DNA from: Ostrinia nubilalis
Lineage: Eukaryota; Arthropoda; Insecta; Lepidoptera; Crambidae
Assembly (NCBI RefSeq): GCF_963855985.1
Contig: NC_087119.1
Span: 1,218,001 to 1,282,000 of the forward strand
Direction of reading: 5' to 3'
Length of the DNA stretch: 64,000 nucleotides
A model generated the notes under the pieces. That model was not told the origin of the DNA. It did no database searches and worked only from the letters and a program-made list of their open reading frames with translations. Position 1 is the stretch's first letter, and every line of letters starts with the position of its first letter. The position numbers and the translations under genes were made by a program. Of the stretch, positions 34,741 through 49,700 are shown in pieces.

Positions 34741-37700
34741 TACGCTTTCCCGCTTAAACCTCGCAACCGATTTTGATGAAATTTGGCATAGAGATAGTTT
34801 GAGTCCCGGGAAAGAACATAGGATAGTTTTTATCCCGGTTTTTGAAACAGGGACGCGCGCGATAAAGTTTTTCTGTGACAGACAAAATTCCACGCGGGCG
34901 AAGCCGCGGGCGGAAAGCTAGTACATTATAAATAGTACAAGTTTTACAAAACAATAAAACTTGTATTATTGAGCAGAGACGATGCACAGCATCTGGTGAG
35001 AGATGCGTCTACTTCCGGTGTAGTTTTTTACCATTTTATACCATAAATGACGTCATTTCCGCAATTATTTAATAGGAATTGATTTGACTTACTTCCGTTT
35101 GCCGCCATTTTAGTCACCTGGGGGCGAGCTTGCTCGGAGTTCTTCATAGAGAGCTCACCAGGAGGCCTTCTTGGGATGCTGTGCATCGTCTCTGCTCAAT
35201 AATACAAGTTTTATTGTTTTGTAAAACTTGTACTATTATTCGGCATGTGACGATGCACAGCATCTGGTGAGAGACTTGTTTATTAGCTCCTGGTGACTAC
35301 TTACCAATGGCGCTATGTGATGAAAGTTTTCGAGTTTCTGTAACAGAACTAGATTAGAACATGATTAATTTCAGGGTATTAACATGTTTTGTTCTAAGTG
35401 CACAGTGAGAGCAGCACTAATATCACAAAGTAGGAGGGTTTGTACTTTTGTATGTTTGAAATGAATAAATTGGAAAGCTACTGAACTGAATTCAGAAATT
35501 CTTTCCTCATTAAAATGCAGATTGAGTGTGTATTGATATAATTTGCCCGTATGGCAGTAAGATTCATGCGAGTCATCAACATAAGTTTATAATACAGGCG
35601 TACGATGTGATTGAAGAGTATCCAACATGCATGCTTTAGATCTGTTGATTGAAAGTTATTAATTAAATAATATGTTATTTGGTGTATCGGTCGTAGATCA
35701 GTTAATAAAAGTGTCTGCCTTATAATATTGCTATTATTGTTCTGCCTACACCAATATCTCATCAAATAATTTAATCTATGGCTAAATATCAACCCAAATT
35801 AAAGATGCCACAACGAAGTCAACAATGCCAGGAGAGGTTTTAAATCCAACAACCTTTATACTGTTTTTATCCATGTAGATTCCTAGTATTGCTTGGTGTT
35901 GAAAAATAAATAAATAATGTGTTATTATATTCCGCTGTTCGCCTCTGCTCGCCTGATTCCAGTAACTTACGCAACCGTAGCTAGGGCATACCTATGTTGT
36001 TTTTTGGGATTTGCTGTTGTTTTATTTTTCCCAGTTGTTTGTATGATGCCGTAACGGTGCCGAACTTACTCGTAGGTCAAGGTTTATTAACTTAATCTTG
36101 AAATTATTCAGGTGAGACTATGTTTTGTCATGTCAGCAGCTGATGTAGATGGTAGGAGAAAAATATACATAAGCTAGTCTACGAGAAGCCTCGTAAAGGT
36201 CACATTTTAGATACCTACTGTTGGGTTTAAGGCCTTTATCGGGAAGTGAAATTGGTTCAGCTCTTATGCTTAGTAAGAAAATTAAAGTTATCTTTAATAT
36301 AGTTTTAGATTAGTAATACCAGCCCCCCTAGACAAGTAGCAGTTTTTGATCGAATCGAAAATTGGATACGTTATAACTTCATATAGAAAAAAGAAGGCTA
36401 ATCGACCATCCTTCGACTGGTTTGCGATTTTAAAGTGAATTTTGTCTAGACCCACAGGGCATAAAGGTAGTAGAAGAGTAGATAAACGATTTAGTCTAGC
36501 AAATAAATCTTGCTGTCGAGCTTCAAGAGGTAAGTATATAGCTACGACTGTTTTCCTTAGGCCATTAGTTTAACCACCAAGGCCAGGTTATTTTATAAGT
36601 TTTTAAAGTGGGTTTTTGCCAGGTATGTTTTAGGAACGATACCTTATTACCCCCAACTCAACATACTAAAAAATTACGTGTTACCTGATCCTGACGTGGA
36701 GGTCACCATGTGGTAAGAATATGGTGGAGATTCTGTATTTTGAGGGTCGGCTTCGAGCCCTGCTAAGAAAAGCCAGAAAGGTCACTTCGAGGTGCTAAGC
36801 AGGTACCTTTTGCTGTGGTGAGAAACGGGACAGCAAAGATTTAGCCTAGTTTACCACCATAGCCACCCTGGTTGAAGTCGTTGCAAAGGCTGCTGGTGAA
36901 TCTCTGTGGGGTCTCTGGATATCCAGTTTCCCGAACTTTTGGAATATTTACCTTTAGATTTGAACCCAGGAGATGCCACTAAGTAGGTTGTTTTCCCCGT
37001 AAATCGACCTAGATCGTCAGATAAATTTGATTGAATCGACCTGGGAGATAATATTTTGCGCTGTCAGAGCTATTTTTACCCGACTGAACCGAAAGGAGGT
37101 GATGTTTTTCAAGTTGAAAAGTTAGAGAGACAGTTCCAATAGAGGCTCTGAATGTGCCCCTTCCTCCCTTAGTTTCGAGTATAGGCTATGCTTTGATTGT
37201 CCGATAGCAAAATTAGTGAACGCACATGAAATGAATGAAAGAATGAGAAATCCCCCATCGCTGATTATGATTTCTGATATTTTGTAGACATCCAGATGGT
37301 TGTTAAGAGATGCTGAGCTGGAGTCTTGTGTATTGGATCGGTTGTGTGGGGTCGAGTTGTGATGAGCCCTCACTGGAGATCAAGCTTACCATTATAGGCA
37401 CTTGTTGAGTCGTATAGATTTCGTATTTACCGACAAAATCCTTAGAGATGACGACTTGTTGAACCTGAGTTCACGTAATTGACAAGGTTTAAAGTGTTCC
37501 AGAAGATAAAATGTTACACACTAACCTTCCGTTCCAGTAGTTGCTGTCTCGCCTGGTTTGTCAAAGGTGACGAGGTTTAGTAAGTAGTTTGTATTAATGT
37601 TTTTCGGTATGCAGTAGAGAACGAGAGATTGATAATTTTAGGGTACCTTGACAAGACATGCGGAGAGGCCGGCGGTGTCTCTGTGATCGGTATCTGCATC

Positions 37701-40700
37701 CAGATTTAGAATTTAGCATTCAACTACTTCAGATCGGATCAATACTTACATAATTGTATCTAATGATTAGGACGTTTAATAGAATAGGTTGTTTGGTCTG
37801 TCCTTCTTGCGAAGGAATATTGTGAGGAGCAGGCTCATGCTGAGCGGTGCCTTATCTGGTAATTTCAGCACCTGTTTTAACAGGATTTCGGTTTATTTGG
37901 TCAGCGTTAGACAGTCAAGAGTGTTAAAACGCTGAATAAAGCACGGCGTTGAAGGGACAAGCACCGGCTTGGAGGTGAATGGCAGACGCATCCCTGGAAC
38001 CATTGTCAGGTAACAGGTTGACCTCCGCAGTCTGATGACGCCTGCCACTGCCTAAGATACGCTCAAAGGCAGCCTCCGTAGAATTTGCTGAGTGGAAAGT
38101 CACTTGACTTTGCTATTCTTATTTTGTCAGCGCTAGACAGTCAAGAGTGTTGAGACGCTGAATAAAGCACGGCGTTGCAGGTGCAGGGGCAGGCACCGGC
38201 TTGGAGGTGAATAGCAGACGCATCCCTGGAACCATTGTCAGGTAACAGGTTGACCTCCGCAGTCTGATGACGCCTACCACTGCCTAAGATACGCTCAAAG
38301 GCAGCCTCCGTAGAATTTGCTGAGTGGAAAGTCACTTGACTTTGCTATTCTTATTTGGTCAGCGCTAGACAGTCAAGAGTGTTAAGACGCTGAATAAAGC
38401 ACGGCGTTGCAGAGGCAAGCATCGGCTTGGAGGTGAATGAAGGGACTGATTTGGAATCCTTGGCTTTTTGTTCTAAATCAAAGGGAGTTATTTTGAGGCT
38501 TATGTATTTGCTTTAAAGATAATAAGATGTGTAGGTAAAGGTTACTTACTTATTAGTATTTGACGATTTGTAAGAACTAATTTAATCAGTCTTAGCAAAT
38601 AAAGATATTATTATGTTTTGATTTTGCTTGAAGTGACCGGCTAGAGAACCAAGGTCGGATTATTTTTTAGATATCACCAGTACGAGCACAGGGTGATTTT
38701 GCCGAACAAAAATGCAGCACTGGGAGGGTGCTCCTCGCACAATGCTTATTAGGAATTTTAGCCAGGATACGCTCGTGACATGTTCAAATTCAAATTCAAA
38801 AACGTTTATTGCATGTCACATTACAATTTATATGTTGTTGCAAAATAGACGTTGATGTGGTAAAGCATTTGTAGGTGCTTTATTTTATGAGCACAATGAG
38901 CCTTTTTAAATGGGTATTTATTAAGAAACTCGTACCAGAAAGAGTTATCGTTCGATTGTGGTGATGCTAACAACGTATTTTGATTGGTAATGTTTGCGAT
39001 TGGGGCTGACGGGGCCGCCGTTAAAATTGTATAAGATGGTTGTGGGTACGTTATTCAATCTATTTATACAATAAAGAGATTCGCGAGAATGCTCATTTGA
39101 TCGAAAAGAGTGTTAAAGCTATCAGAATCCCACGTACCTCGTTTCATCCGTTTTGAATCTCGCCGGGGTCCGAGTTTCTCCGGTATCCGACGCTCTGGGT
39201 TCACCTGCTCGTCGTCCGGAAGACACTCGTCCCCTTTAGCGCCAACCACCATCACGTACATGTCGTTCGCGGTCACACACGCGCGGTCAATTGCACTTTT
39301 TAATTTTAAACTTAGTATAAGAACGTTGAGAAATAAATTATTTCAGTAAAAATCTGAGCAGAGTTTCTGCTTACGATGTTGCTAGTTTGGAAGTTAGAGA
39401 CGCTATGTAGACTCCGAGCAAGCTCGCCCCCAGGTGACTAAAATGGCGGCAAACGGAAGTAAGTCAAATCAATTCCTATTAAATAATTGCGGAAATGACG
39501 TCATTTATGGTATAAAATGGTAAAAAACTACACCGGAAGTAGACGCATCTCTCACCAGATGCTGTGCATCGTCACATGCCGAATAATACGCAGCTTTACT
39601 GAACCTACAATTGACTGGTTATTGTTGAATCAACGTTTTCCAAGTGGCAATTTTTCATCGTCAATGGGTAGCGGTTCTGGCGACAGACTGGTGCAATGGT
39701 GTCATGGAGCACCTGGTTTTGTCACCCTTCAACGGCCAAGTCACACAACATTAACTATAATAATAAAGAAATCGCAGTAAGGAACCATAGACTTGGCACG
39801 ACTTTGTCTAGATTTCATTACTTTTTAGAGATAAACAAGCAGCTCCATCGAGACTTGGCTATTTTTTTACAGAATGTTTTTGGTGGGATTCTTGTTACGT
39901 GATAATAGATAACCAAATAAAATGCTTTCAACTCGCACTTTCAGTGACGTTTTTTTCTGCCGTTTCTTAAAAGTCTATCAAAGTAATTCTAATGGAAGCA
40001 TTGTTCTATGTCCAAGTATAAAGCTAATTAGCTAAATAAATACCTACACTAACATGTGAGGTGTTGTAATGTATCCTAAGCTCGTCTAAGCCGATCCTAG
40101 ATAATTACATATCTTACGTATGCAGCCACTAATCAAGGGCGACAGGTACAAAGGTCCAGTAATCGGATCCTGAATTCCTGATAGCCTTCTAATATAATCT
40201 CATCCCAATCGACAGATTCGCAGGTAAATTGACAGTTTAGATTAAAAAACAATTCATTTAATGGAGTGGGAAAGAGAAATATGGTACAGTGATGCAGTAG
40301 GCCAGTAATCGGATCATCATTTTAATGGCGGATATGCACAATAGGTAGGCATACATGTTGGTACTCTGCATGTACTAACTACCTGTATAAAGTGACAGAG
40401 TGTAGGTAGAAGACCTACGTTTAAATAGGAACGAGCTAGGTGTCCACATTATGTCATTATGTGGGTACTTGCAGATAACTACTTGCAGATACTGCTCCGT
40501 TTGTGGCTTATTATCTCACTAGTAAAGAGTTGACAGTGTCATGAATACAAACGATAGCACATAAGGCAATTTATTTACATTTTTGTAGCAGTCACTCCAC
40601 ATAATATTACTACTACATAATGTGCTACAATGAATGTTTTGAAGCGACGTCGTCTTCATTATCCACATAAACCTACAGTGAGAAAAACTGTAAAGTACTT

Positions 40701-43700
40701 ACAGCTAAAGAAAACTCGTAATTTCCATCCACAGCTGAACTGCTCGGAGCAAATGCATGGGCAGCTGAATCTGGAGAAGCCCCCGGGCTTCGCCGAGACG
40801 GTGTTCCTGGTATTCCAAAACGGACCGGCCCGCCTCCGCCCGCTTGCGCCAGCTATGCGGGTGATCATCAACATGTTCCTGTGCATCACCCAGCTCGGAT
40901 TCTGTTGCGTCTACATCGTATTTATTGCCACTAATGTGAAAATGGTAAGCAAGTTACAAATATCTTTTTGCATTTTGATCTCGTTTAGTTAATATTACAA
41001 ATTCTCTTTTAATCTTTTATTTTCAAATTAAATACTGTTTCCATACTGCCAGTGTGACAGTGAACTCAAATTAGTTTGTTTTTCTTCAAATTCAGCACGA
41101 AAATCTCGTAATCGTGTAGTACGAGTAAAGTTGAATCACTATGTTTATATTGTTTTTGCTCAGGACAAACCCAATATTTTTAAGTTAAATTAATGATTGT
41201 GTATAGAGTAAATTTTATGTCGTTAAGTACAGGTAGGTATTATTTGGGATGTTAGTTGGTTCAAAGAACTTGTCAAATCTGCAAGTGATTAAGTGTGCGA
41301 TGCTAACTTGTATTTCTTTTTCATGCCTTTTTTTTACCTGTCAAATAATTTTTAAAATATACAATATATTTTAAAAATTATTAAAATTAACAAAACAAAA
41401 TGAGGTAAGATTTTCTGTAAACACGTGACCAATGCGAAACATTTTTAACTTTGATTCACATCTAGTTTTAAACTTCCAAATCGTGGCTGTACCTGAACTA
41501 TCATCGCACGATCGATACCACTTATAGTCTAGAAAGTTGAGGAATAAGGGAATTAGGGAAATGACACACCACGCGTCTACTCGATAAGTACTTAGTTATA
41601 ATACTTTACCTTGTAGGAAAATGCTTGAGTATTTACTATGCTTAACTACGTAAAATATTACAATAAATACTAAGGTACTTCACTTGGTATCAAACCGCAA
41701 GTAACATTATCTTTCATTCTCGTCATTTGCTTAAGTAAGTGTTAACTTTAAAAAATGTTAACGGACTCGTTAACTTCCGTTAAATTGTCCTAAGTCCGTT
41801 AATCGTTAATCTAGTACCTACTATTTACTAAAAAGATACAGCAGGCACGCTGAGAAAAACGCGTTCTGTCAAGTACGTTCGGGCTTCCAGAACTTCCAGA
41901 ACCCAAAACAACAGTTTTTGAAACCAAATCACTAACGACACTTGTTAGTATGTGTGGGACAAATCTTGAGCCGATTGAGCTGAAAGGACATTGTCAGAAA
42001 CCGCCTAAAAAACCGCCCAAAAACATTAACCCATCATAATTATTTTCTATTTTTTTTAATACATTAAGCACCCTTTCATTCTAATGGACACTTAAGCATT
42101 GAAAAATTAAATAAATAAGTCTTTTAACGTTTATTCTATAATACTATTACAACTTCCGGACGTTTTGGTGCGTGGCATGGTCTAAAACCTATCAAGTTCC
42201 ATAATTTTTGCCGATAAAATCTGTACGAGGCATTACCGTACTTTATTGCTGGGAGTCCATGTATAGTGATGTTCCTGCGGCCATCATAGACAATAAAATA
42301 TCGATTTTGAAAATAAAATAAATCGATTAAACTGCTTTGAAGACTAGATTTGCGTTAAAAGCTAAAAAGATATTGACAGTTTGACACTATTACAAGAAGA
42401 TATCTAAAGTGTCCAACTGGTCGAAGGTCGTAAATAAAATAAAAATAATTAGGACCATAAACTGATATTCATGGTATCATAACTGTAAAAGTGTCAGAAT
42501 CCGATGTTGAATCCAATGCCAGTTGAAGTGTGAGAAACATATATATTTTTTTTTTATGTGACAGGAGGCAAATGAGCAGACGGATCACCTGATATCAACC
42601 TAGTATAGTTGCCAGTCTCTCATAATCTATGCCAATGAGGGTTTTCGCGATTGAAAAATCCGCCAGATGGCAATACGTAGACGTGAGGTCCAAATGCTGC
42701 ATGATTGGTTATTTTTGACATGACATTGACAGATATCCACCAATCATGCAGCATTTGGACCTCGCGTCTACGTATTGCCATCTCGCGGATTTTTCAATCG
42801 CGAAAACCCTCATTCATAGCACATGTATAATAATAGAGCAAATGAACTTTTATAGATTGTGAAAGAGAAGATAAAGATTTTATTATTTTATTAAAATCTT
42901 GCCACGAGGTAGTTTTTCAGTAGAAACCAGGATTGGATAATCGCTACAGGCAAGTATCAGAACATTTTATAAATATTTTTAATCGATTATATCCATGTGA
43001 ATCGTTTTAATAAATTGTCATTTTACTTTTTCAATTAAAACTTTTTCAATCCCTAGTCTTGTCAAACTGTCATAATGTCAACAAATTATAAATGTCACGT
43101 CAGTTGACTCAATTTCAGTCTTCTGTGCGTTTATTGTATTTTTATTTCAATGAAATAGTGCTAAAGGGTTAGTACTAAAACTGAAAGCCATTTTTCAGAA
43201 AGAAAACCAATGTGGTGCCCTTATTATTCATGCTGTTTGAAAGTTACAAGTCAGTGATACAGAGTTGCCGACATTATAACTCCGTAGTGATACCATACCA
43301 AAGAAGAAGTTTTCCTAAACACTTGTGTTGTTTTATATGTGATCGAATAAAAAGGATTAATTCTACTGCTCAAATGGAATAACTTATCCCAAGAGACCGA
43401 ATATAAAAAAAACCTTTCCATAGAAATTATCACCATCACGAGGATGTGAATTTTTTTGAGAATTTGATATTGGTCCTGTAAGAAAAGTAGTTGTATTTCA
43501 GTAGTAGAATCAACCCTTCTTGTTTCATCAGCAAGAGTAACTATAAAAACGCCCTGTAGGTAGGTATTATTAAGCTGAAGAGATTGTTTAGTGTCAAAGA
43601 CTGTCACACAGTGTAACTTAAATTGGCATATTATGATAATGAACATAAAAACTTAAATAAATATTTATGTTAATATTTTTTCTATTTATTTATTTTCCCA

Positions 43701-46700
43701 AAGCTTCACAGTGACAGCTGAAACAGCAATACTGTTAACAAAACAGTAAAACTAAACTTGGAACAAACTGTTACAAATATGAGGGGTTTAATATTTTACA
43801 AATTAAAATAAAACCGCATGTTGCTTTACTTTCTCGTATAGGTAATAAATGTAATTAATGGCTAGATTATTAATGTTACTTTGTTACCCTCAATAGTGAG
43901 GAAATCTTATAAAATGGTAACCCTGATTTTTATTGTCATTCAAGTGCTCTTTCTTCGCATAGGCTTCTGTGATTTGGCCAAGGGCCACACACATTGCGAT
44001 AACATTATGCGACATTGATTTGACAGCAGCGGAGTGAAGTCTTGCGACTATGCAAAATGATACCCTGTAATCGTAGCGCATACAGACATAGACGGGGCGG
44101 GGCACATAGCTCGTAGAGCTGATGGCCGCTGGGGCAGGAAAGTTCTTGAGTGGCGACCACGAGCCGAAAGACGTAGCGTGGGCAGGCCTCCCACTAGGTG
44201 GACCGACGATCTGGTGAAGGTCGCGGGAGGTGCCTGTATGCGAGCGGTGCAGGATCGGTCTTCGTGGAAATCCTTGGGGGAGGCCTTTGTCCAGCAGTGG
44301 ACGTCTTTTCGGCTGAAACGAACGAACGAACGATACGTATTACCACTATTTACCAGACATTACTATTTATTGCATACTCGCCGGATTACACGTAGGAGCA
44401 CGCGCGTAACAGCTTCGGCCTTGCATTATTATAAGATCTTGTTCCGCCCTTTTACGAACTTCCTCCGTGAGGATATCCCCGCCGAATTCTATGATGAACC
44501 TATCAAAAGTCATATTCTGCAATGTCAACCCACCACAAGGTGGACCGACGACCTGATAAAGGTAGCGGGAAGGCGCTGGATGCAGGCCGCTACCAACCGT
44601 GCGATGTGGAAGTCATTGGGGGAGGCCTATGTTCAGTAGTGGACGTCCTGTGGCTGAAATGATGATGATGATGAAGAAATGAATGAAAATGACAAATCTT
44701 CGAACGTGTATAATACCGTGCCAAAGTAATCATATAATTTTGGCACCTTAATAACTATTGCCGTTTTTGTTGTAAAGATCATGCAGCGCTACTTGCGGAT
44801 ATTATTGGAAAGAAAACTATGTGGGCTCTAGATCTGAAGCCGCTTTAACGAACACGAAGTGCTCATACAATGCGGCGTATTTTCTTCCAGTCTTTAGTCA
44901 GGACTTTAGTCGAATTAAAACCCCGGTTGAACGTGATATAGCCGCACTAGAATACGATGCTTTTTTGCATAATCGCAAGACTACGTTCCGGTGTCGACCG
45001 AATGTTATCATGATGTATGTGGCCCAGGGGTTACCGTAGCCGCTAAGGTTTGAAACTTCTTGCTTAAAATATTGTAGTCTTTGGCATAGACTACGATGGT
45101 AGTCATGGAGATAGGAGTTTGTTATCTCGTGTCAGATGTAAATGGTGAAAAGAAAACTCATGATTCGTGGTATTTTTATGTAATATGTAGGTATTTTATA
45201 AAAGTGGAACCCCGAGTGATCTCCAAAACCCATTCTATTATTATATACGATTCGGCTTCGATATCTATAATACAATAGGAGTTTATTTCATGTGTCAGAT
45301 GACAAGGGTGGAAACAACCTACGATTCATGTTGTTTATTTACGTGCAATATGTGGGCATATTGTAAAAGTGGAATGCCGAGTTGTATTTCTAAAACTTGT
45401 TCTATTATTTTATACTATTTGGCTGCGACTCGGCGTGACGACAATACAAAACATTTTTCGCGAATCGGTGTTCATACATTCACACAATACATTAGACGCC
45501 ATGTTGTCATAAACGACATATTATAAAATCGCTGTGATTTAATATTCTTAATCATTAATTTTATGGCAAGTGTCCATCAGGAATCGTTGTTCTTACACAC
45601 AGAATCGTATTATTTCGCTTTCGGGTAGTAATATGTCAAAATTGTTGGTTCTTTAGGCGAACAATGTATGGAGAACGAACATTGTCCTTTGGTATACTTA
45701 TGTAAGTACAATGACAATGCAATGTTATGGTACCATTGAGCTGGTCTGATGACGGAGTCAGGAGGTGGCCATATAAACTCCTAAATGAAACGGCGGAATC
45801 GCATCGAATTTGGGTTCGTTGGATTTGTCTTTTCGAGCACTTTAGCACTAGATGATGTCCAGGGTCCTAGTGATGGAGTCAGGAGGTGGCCATAGGAATT
45901 CCTAAACGAAACGGTGGAAACTTGTCGAGTTTGGGTTTGCTGGATTTGTCTTTTCGAGCACTTTAGTGCTAAATTGTATTGTAATTAAACCAAGGCTCTG
46001 AGATTGAGATACTACTAAAAAGTGTTAAATAAAATTATAATAACAAACGTTTTTAAAAACAAGCTTTTTATTCTAAAATGCAGTTGTACTAAAACGAAAA
46101 AAATAATTGTACAGTCGCAGAATGAAAAGGTTCGTCACCTTAGTGTCGGTTTTCGCTTGCACTAGGTACTGTAAGAGTCAAACCTGCCAACATAACAGTG
46201 CAAGAAACAGTGCTGCTAACATTTAAATAAATATGACGTTTGCTAACGAATAAGGTTTTGCTTGTTTATTTTTCTATCCCATCAGTGCAATGCAATGATG
46301 ACATTGACCAATTGACAATAGTTTTTTTCATTTTATAAGAAATAATAATGGCAGGTTGAACCAACAAGGTTTTAGTTTATCAATCATAATAATCATCTTG
46401 ACAAGATAAATCGTCAAACAACTTTGATCTGAATAATTTTGAACTTTACTGACGAACAGTTAAAGATTATTTTCTCTAACTCGAGATTATTCTGTAACAT
46501 AGTTTCAAAAGGTAATATGTGCTCGCGATTCGTTGAAGGAATCAATTTGAAAACTGACGAACCTTTTCATTCCGTGACTGTACTTATGCAAGGTTCAAAT
46601 AATTTCGAAAGTTTGTAGTGTGTGTATGTAAACATAAAAGAGGAATAATAAATCCATGCGCGATACAAGCTTTCGAAATTATTTGAACCTTGCATACAAT

Positions 46701-49700
46701 TATTTTTTTCTTTTTATTTTCATGTGTTAACGGATTAACTATTAACGTTAACTTGCGTTAAATCTTGCGAAAAGTAACGTTTTAACGTTTAACGAAGTTA
46801 ATTTTTTTATTAACGGTTTAACGATTAACGAAGTTAACTATTTGATTAACGGTGCCCAGCTATGAGCTTAGTGCTAGTTTTATTGATTTTGTGTTTAAAA
46901 GCACAGTTTTCTTACTACGACTTTAAAGCTGCGAAAGAGCACGAGCATATATGAAAGGATAGGAACACCCGTATTCATAAATATTACAATGAGGTCTCAC
47001 AGTGCGCGTGGACGCACAGGATCCCAAAAACGTTTGACTTTACATAGCGTTGCTGCTTCACTTAAGCAAGCATAGTTTGTGAATACGCGTGTAAGAGTAG
47101 GTATTGGAGCGCGAAAATGCTCCTCAAGGGTCCTTTAAAACGCGGCCGCAACAGCGTATTACATTTGTAAATTTCTGTTCATCCAGTGTCTAAGTAGCTC
47201 AGATGGAAGAGCAGTTGCCCGGCAAGCGAAGCGTCAAGAGTTCGATTCCCGCCATAGGCGATTTCTTCAAATTGTTTATTAATACCTACTTAATTAACAC
47301 ATAAATCGAAAACATCTTTCAGATTTCGGATTACTATAACATCGTGATCGACCTGTCGATCCACATGATCATCGTGGTGATCCCGGTGCTGCTGGCATGC
47401 ATGGTGCGCAACCTGAAGTACCTGACGCCGTTCTCCACCATCGCCAACATCATGATGGCTATTGGCGTCAGCGTCGTGGTCTACGAGGCCAGCCAGGATC
47501 TGCCCTGCATATCCTCCCGGGACTACATCGCCAGCTGGCAGCAACTGCCGCTGTATTTCGGAACGGCTGTGTATGCTTTTGAAGGCATTGGACTCGTGAG
47601 TATTTAACCGTTTTTGTTTTATTTTTGTTTAAGTCCCTTTAGCCCCTCGTACGATGCAAACTCTCGCCCACCGTCTTCCTCACCGCGTCCGACCATCTCG
47701 TCGGTGCCCTGCCCCGACCACGTCTGCCTTCCATTTGTCCCAAGATAATTTGTTTCTCCAGACAATGCCTTGGAGACCGCATAATGTGTCCAAAGAAACA
47801 GCTTATGACCGCAGTCTGTGGAGGAACACTATCTGTGGTCGCGATCCTCATCAGTGAGGGACCGAGGAAGAAGGAGCCCCTTGTGGTAAGCTAAATATGC
47901 CTGTGTTACGAGTGGGCTCACCATTCGAACCCTCGTTCCCCGGATATCGAGTCGGCCACTCCGACCCCTTCATCGTTCGGCTAACGTGGCGTGCTTTGTA
48001 AGGCTTTCTTTCTTGTAATTGATAATAGTACCTACCTAATGAAACTAATAAGGTCATCTTTACCTGACTGATGGGTGAAGAAGTTATTGATGTAGCTGCT
48101 ATGTTTAGAGGAGCAGAAATGTTGTGACGATTCTTCAGTTATTTTTAATTTCTAGCTATTACATAGCAATACTTTTACTATGATAGTTCTACAAAGTAAA
48201 CAACTGGTACCTAAGATTGTATTCCAATAAATGATACATTGTCTTCAGAAGTGGGTAACAGTATTATTTGATTCTAGCGAAGTTTAATTTAGCCATCAAT
48301 ATTCAAGGAGCGAAATATGATAAAGTATGACCGCACTCCATTTCCGATTAAACAAGGACAGAGGAAAAAACAAAAGGGATACAAGTACTTATGTTCCATT
48401 CCCATAAACGGAAACAATTTTGCCCATGAAAAGTTAATTTAAGCTTTTTTTAACATTAAAAAACCCGACTGGAGAATTACAAAAGTGTCTTGATAATGGA
48501 AACAGGAAAATTGTTATTTACAATGTCAATTGGCAACTGTCATGCGAGATGGTAAGTACTTATAAAATGAAGCTCTTTGGCGCTGGTATTTTATTCCAGC
48601 GCCAAAGAGCACGAGCATATGAAAGGGCAGTTTCGTTCGTTCGTTTCAGCCAAATGACGTCCACTGCTGTACAAATGCCTCCCCCAAGTCGTTGCACCGG
48701 CGCTGCCCGCATCCAGGCTATTCCCGCAGCCTTAACCAGATCGTCGGTCCACCTAGTGTCACACGGTGCACCTAGTGTCACACGGTGGTCGACACTCGAG
48801 AACTTTTCTGCCCCAACGGCCATCTAGGCCAGCGGCAGAATTGCTAAAATCAAGTGGCAGTGGGGGGCACATAGCTCGTAGAGACAAAAGGGCAGGTTAT
48901 GGATACCAATTTCAAACGTTTGTGTTTCCAGGTACTGCCCCTCAAGAACGAGATGCGTCATCCGGAGCAGTTCCAGAAGCCGCTGGGCGTGCTGAACGTG
49001 GGCATGATCTTCGTGGGAACCATCTTCATCGTGGTCGGCTTCCTCGGCTACCTCAAGTGGGGTGACGACGTCAAGGGCAGCCTGACCCTCAACCTGCAAC
49101 CTGGACTTATGTGAGTGCATAATATAATGAAACTTTTTTATGTGACAGGAGGCAAACGAGCAGACGGATCACCTGATAGTACTAAGTGATTACCGTCGCC
49201 CACCCATTGTCCGTGGTGCATAATCTTTTCTTAAAGGTTTTTTCTTAAACCTTTGTTTGTCACCTGTCATCCGCTTTGCAATGGAGGGAAGTCGAACCTT
49301 AATTTCGAACTCCTCCTATGTTCTTCTGATTAATTTCGTTGCGGGTCCAATGACAGTTTAACTTTCCCCCGGGACAAACTTGACCTTCATTGGTTGGGTT
49401 TTTGTGGCGGTCAAACTGTAGATCCTGGCTACACAGGAGTTGCAGTGGTGGGAACGAGAGGTGGGAATAGTCCCGTTACCGTCGCCCATAGACCCTGGTG
49501 TCTACCAAGCAGGATACTGAAATTGGTAGTTAGAAAATTCAATACGGTGCATTTTATCTGTGAGATTTAGGTACGATGTTCAGGTTTTTTTGGGACCTTG
49601 GGTCTTTTAGTGTTTCCTTCTGTATGCTACCTTTCTTTTTGACATGGATCATACTTAATTCAGGCTTAATCTTTTTAATGTGTATTAAAATGGTGGACAT

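Larger units (their letters stand above)
35234..39588. mobile_element. 4.4-kb element with ~41-bp terminal inverted repeats, type unknown
   Basis: TATTATTCGGCATGTGACGA (35234) and its reverse complement (ending 39588) continue inverted for about 41 bp through GCACAGCATCTGGTGAGAGA. No target duplication is evident because the left end abuts another inverted repeat. Inside are a tandem array (37901-38440), a LINE tail and a possible minus-strand exon near the right end. No transposase recognised. Confidence 0.6.

Noticed and set aside
43251..43646. 131-codon minus-strand frame
   Set aside because: AT-rich low-complexity composition, no domain and no matching splice sites.
47191..47262. Functional tRNA gene
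   Set aside because: A and B boxes are good, but the anticodon arm does not form a normal 5-bp stem with a 7-nt loop and the acceptor stem has a mismatch; a SINE or tRNA pseudogene fits better.
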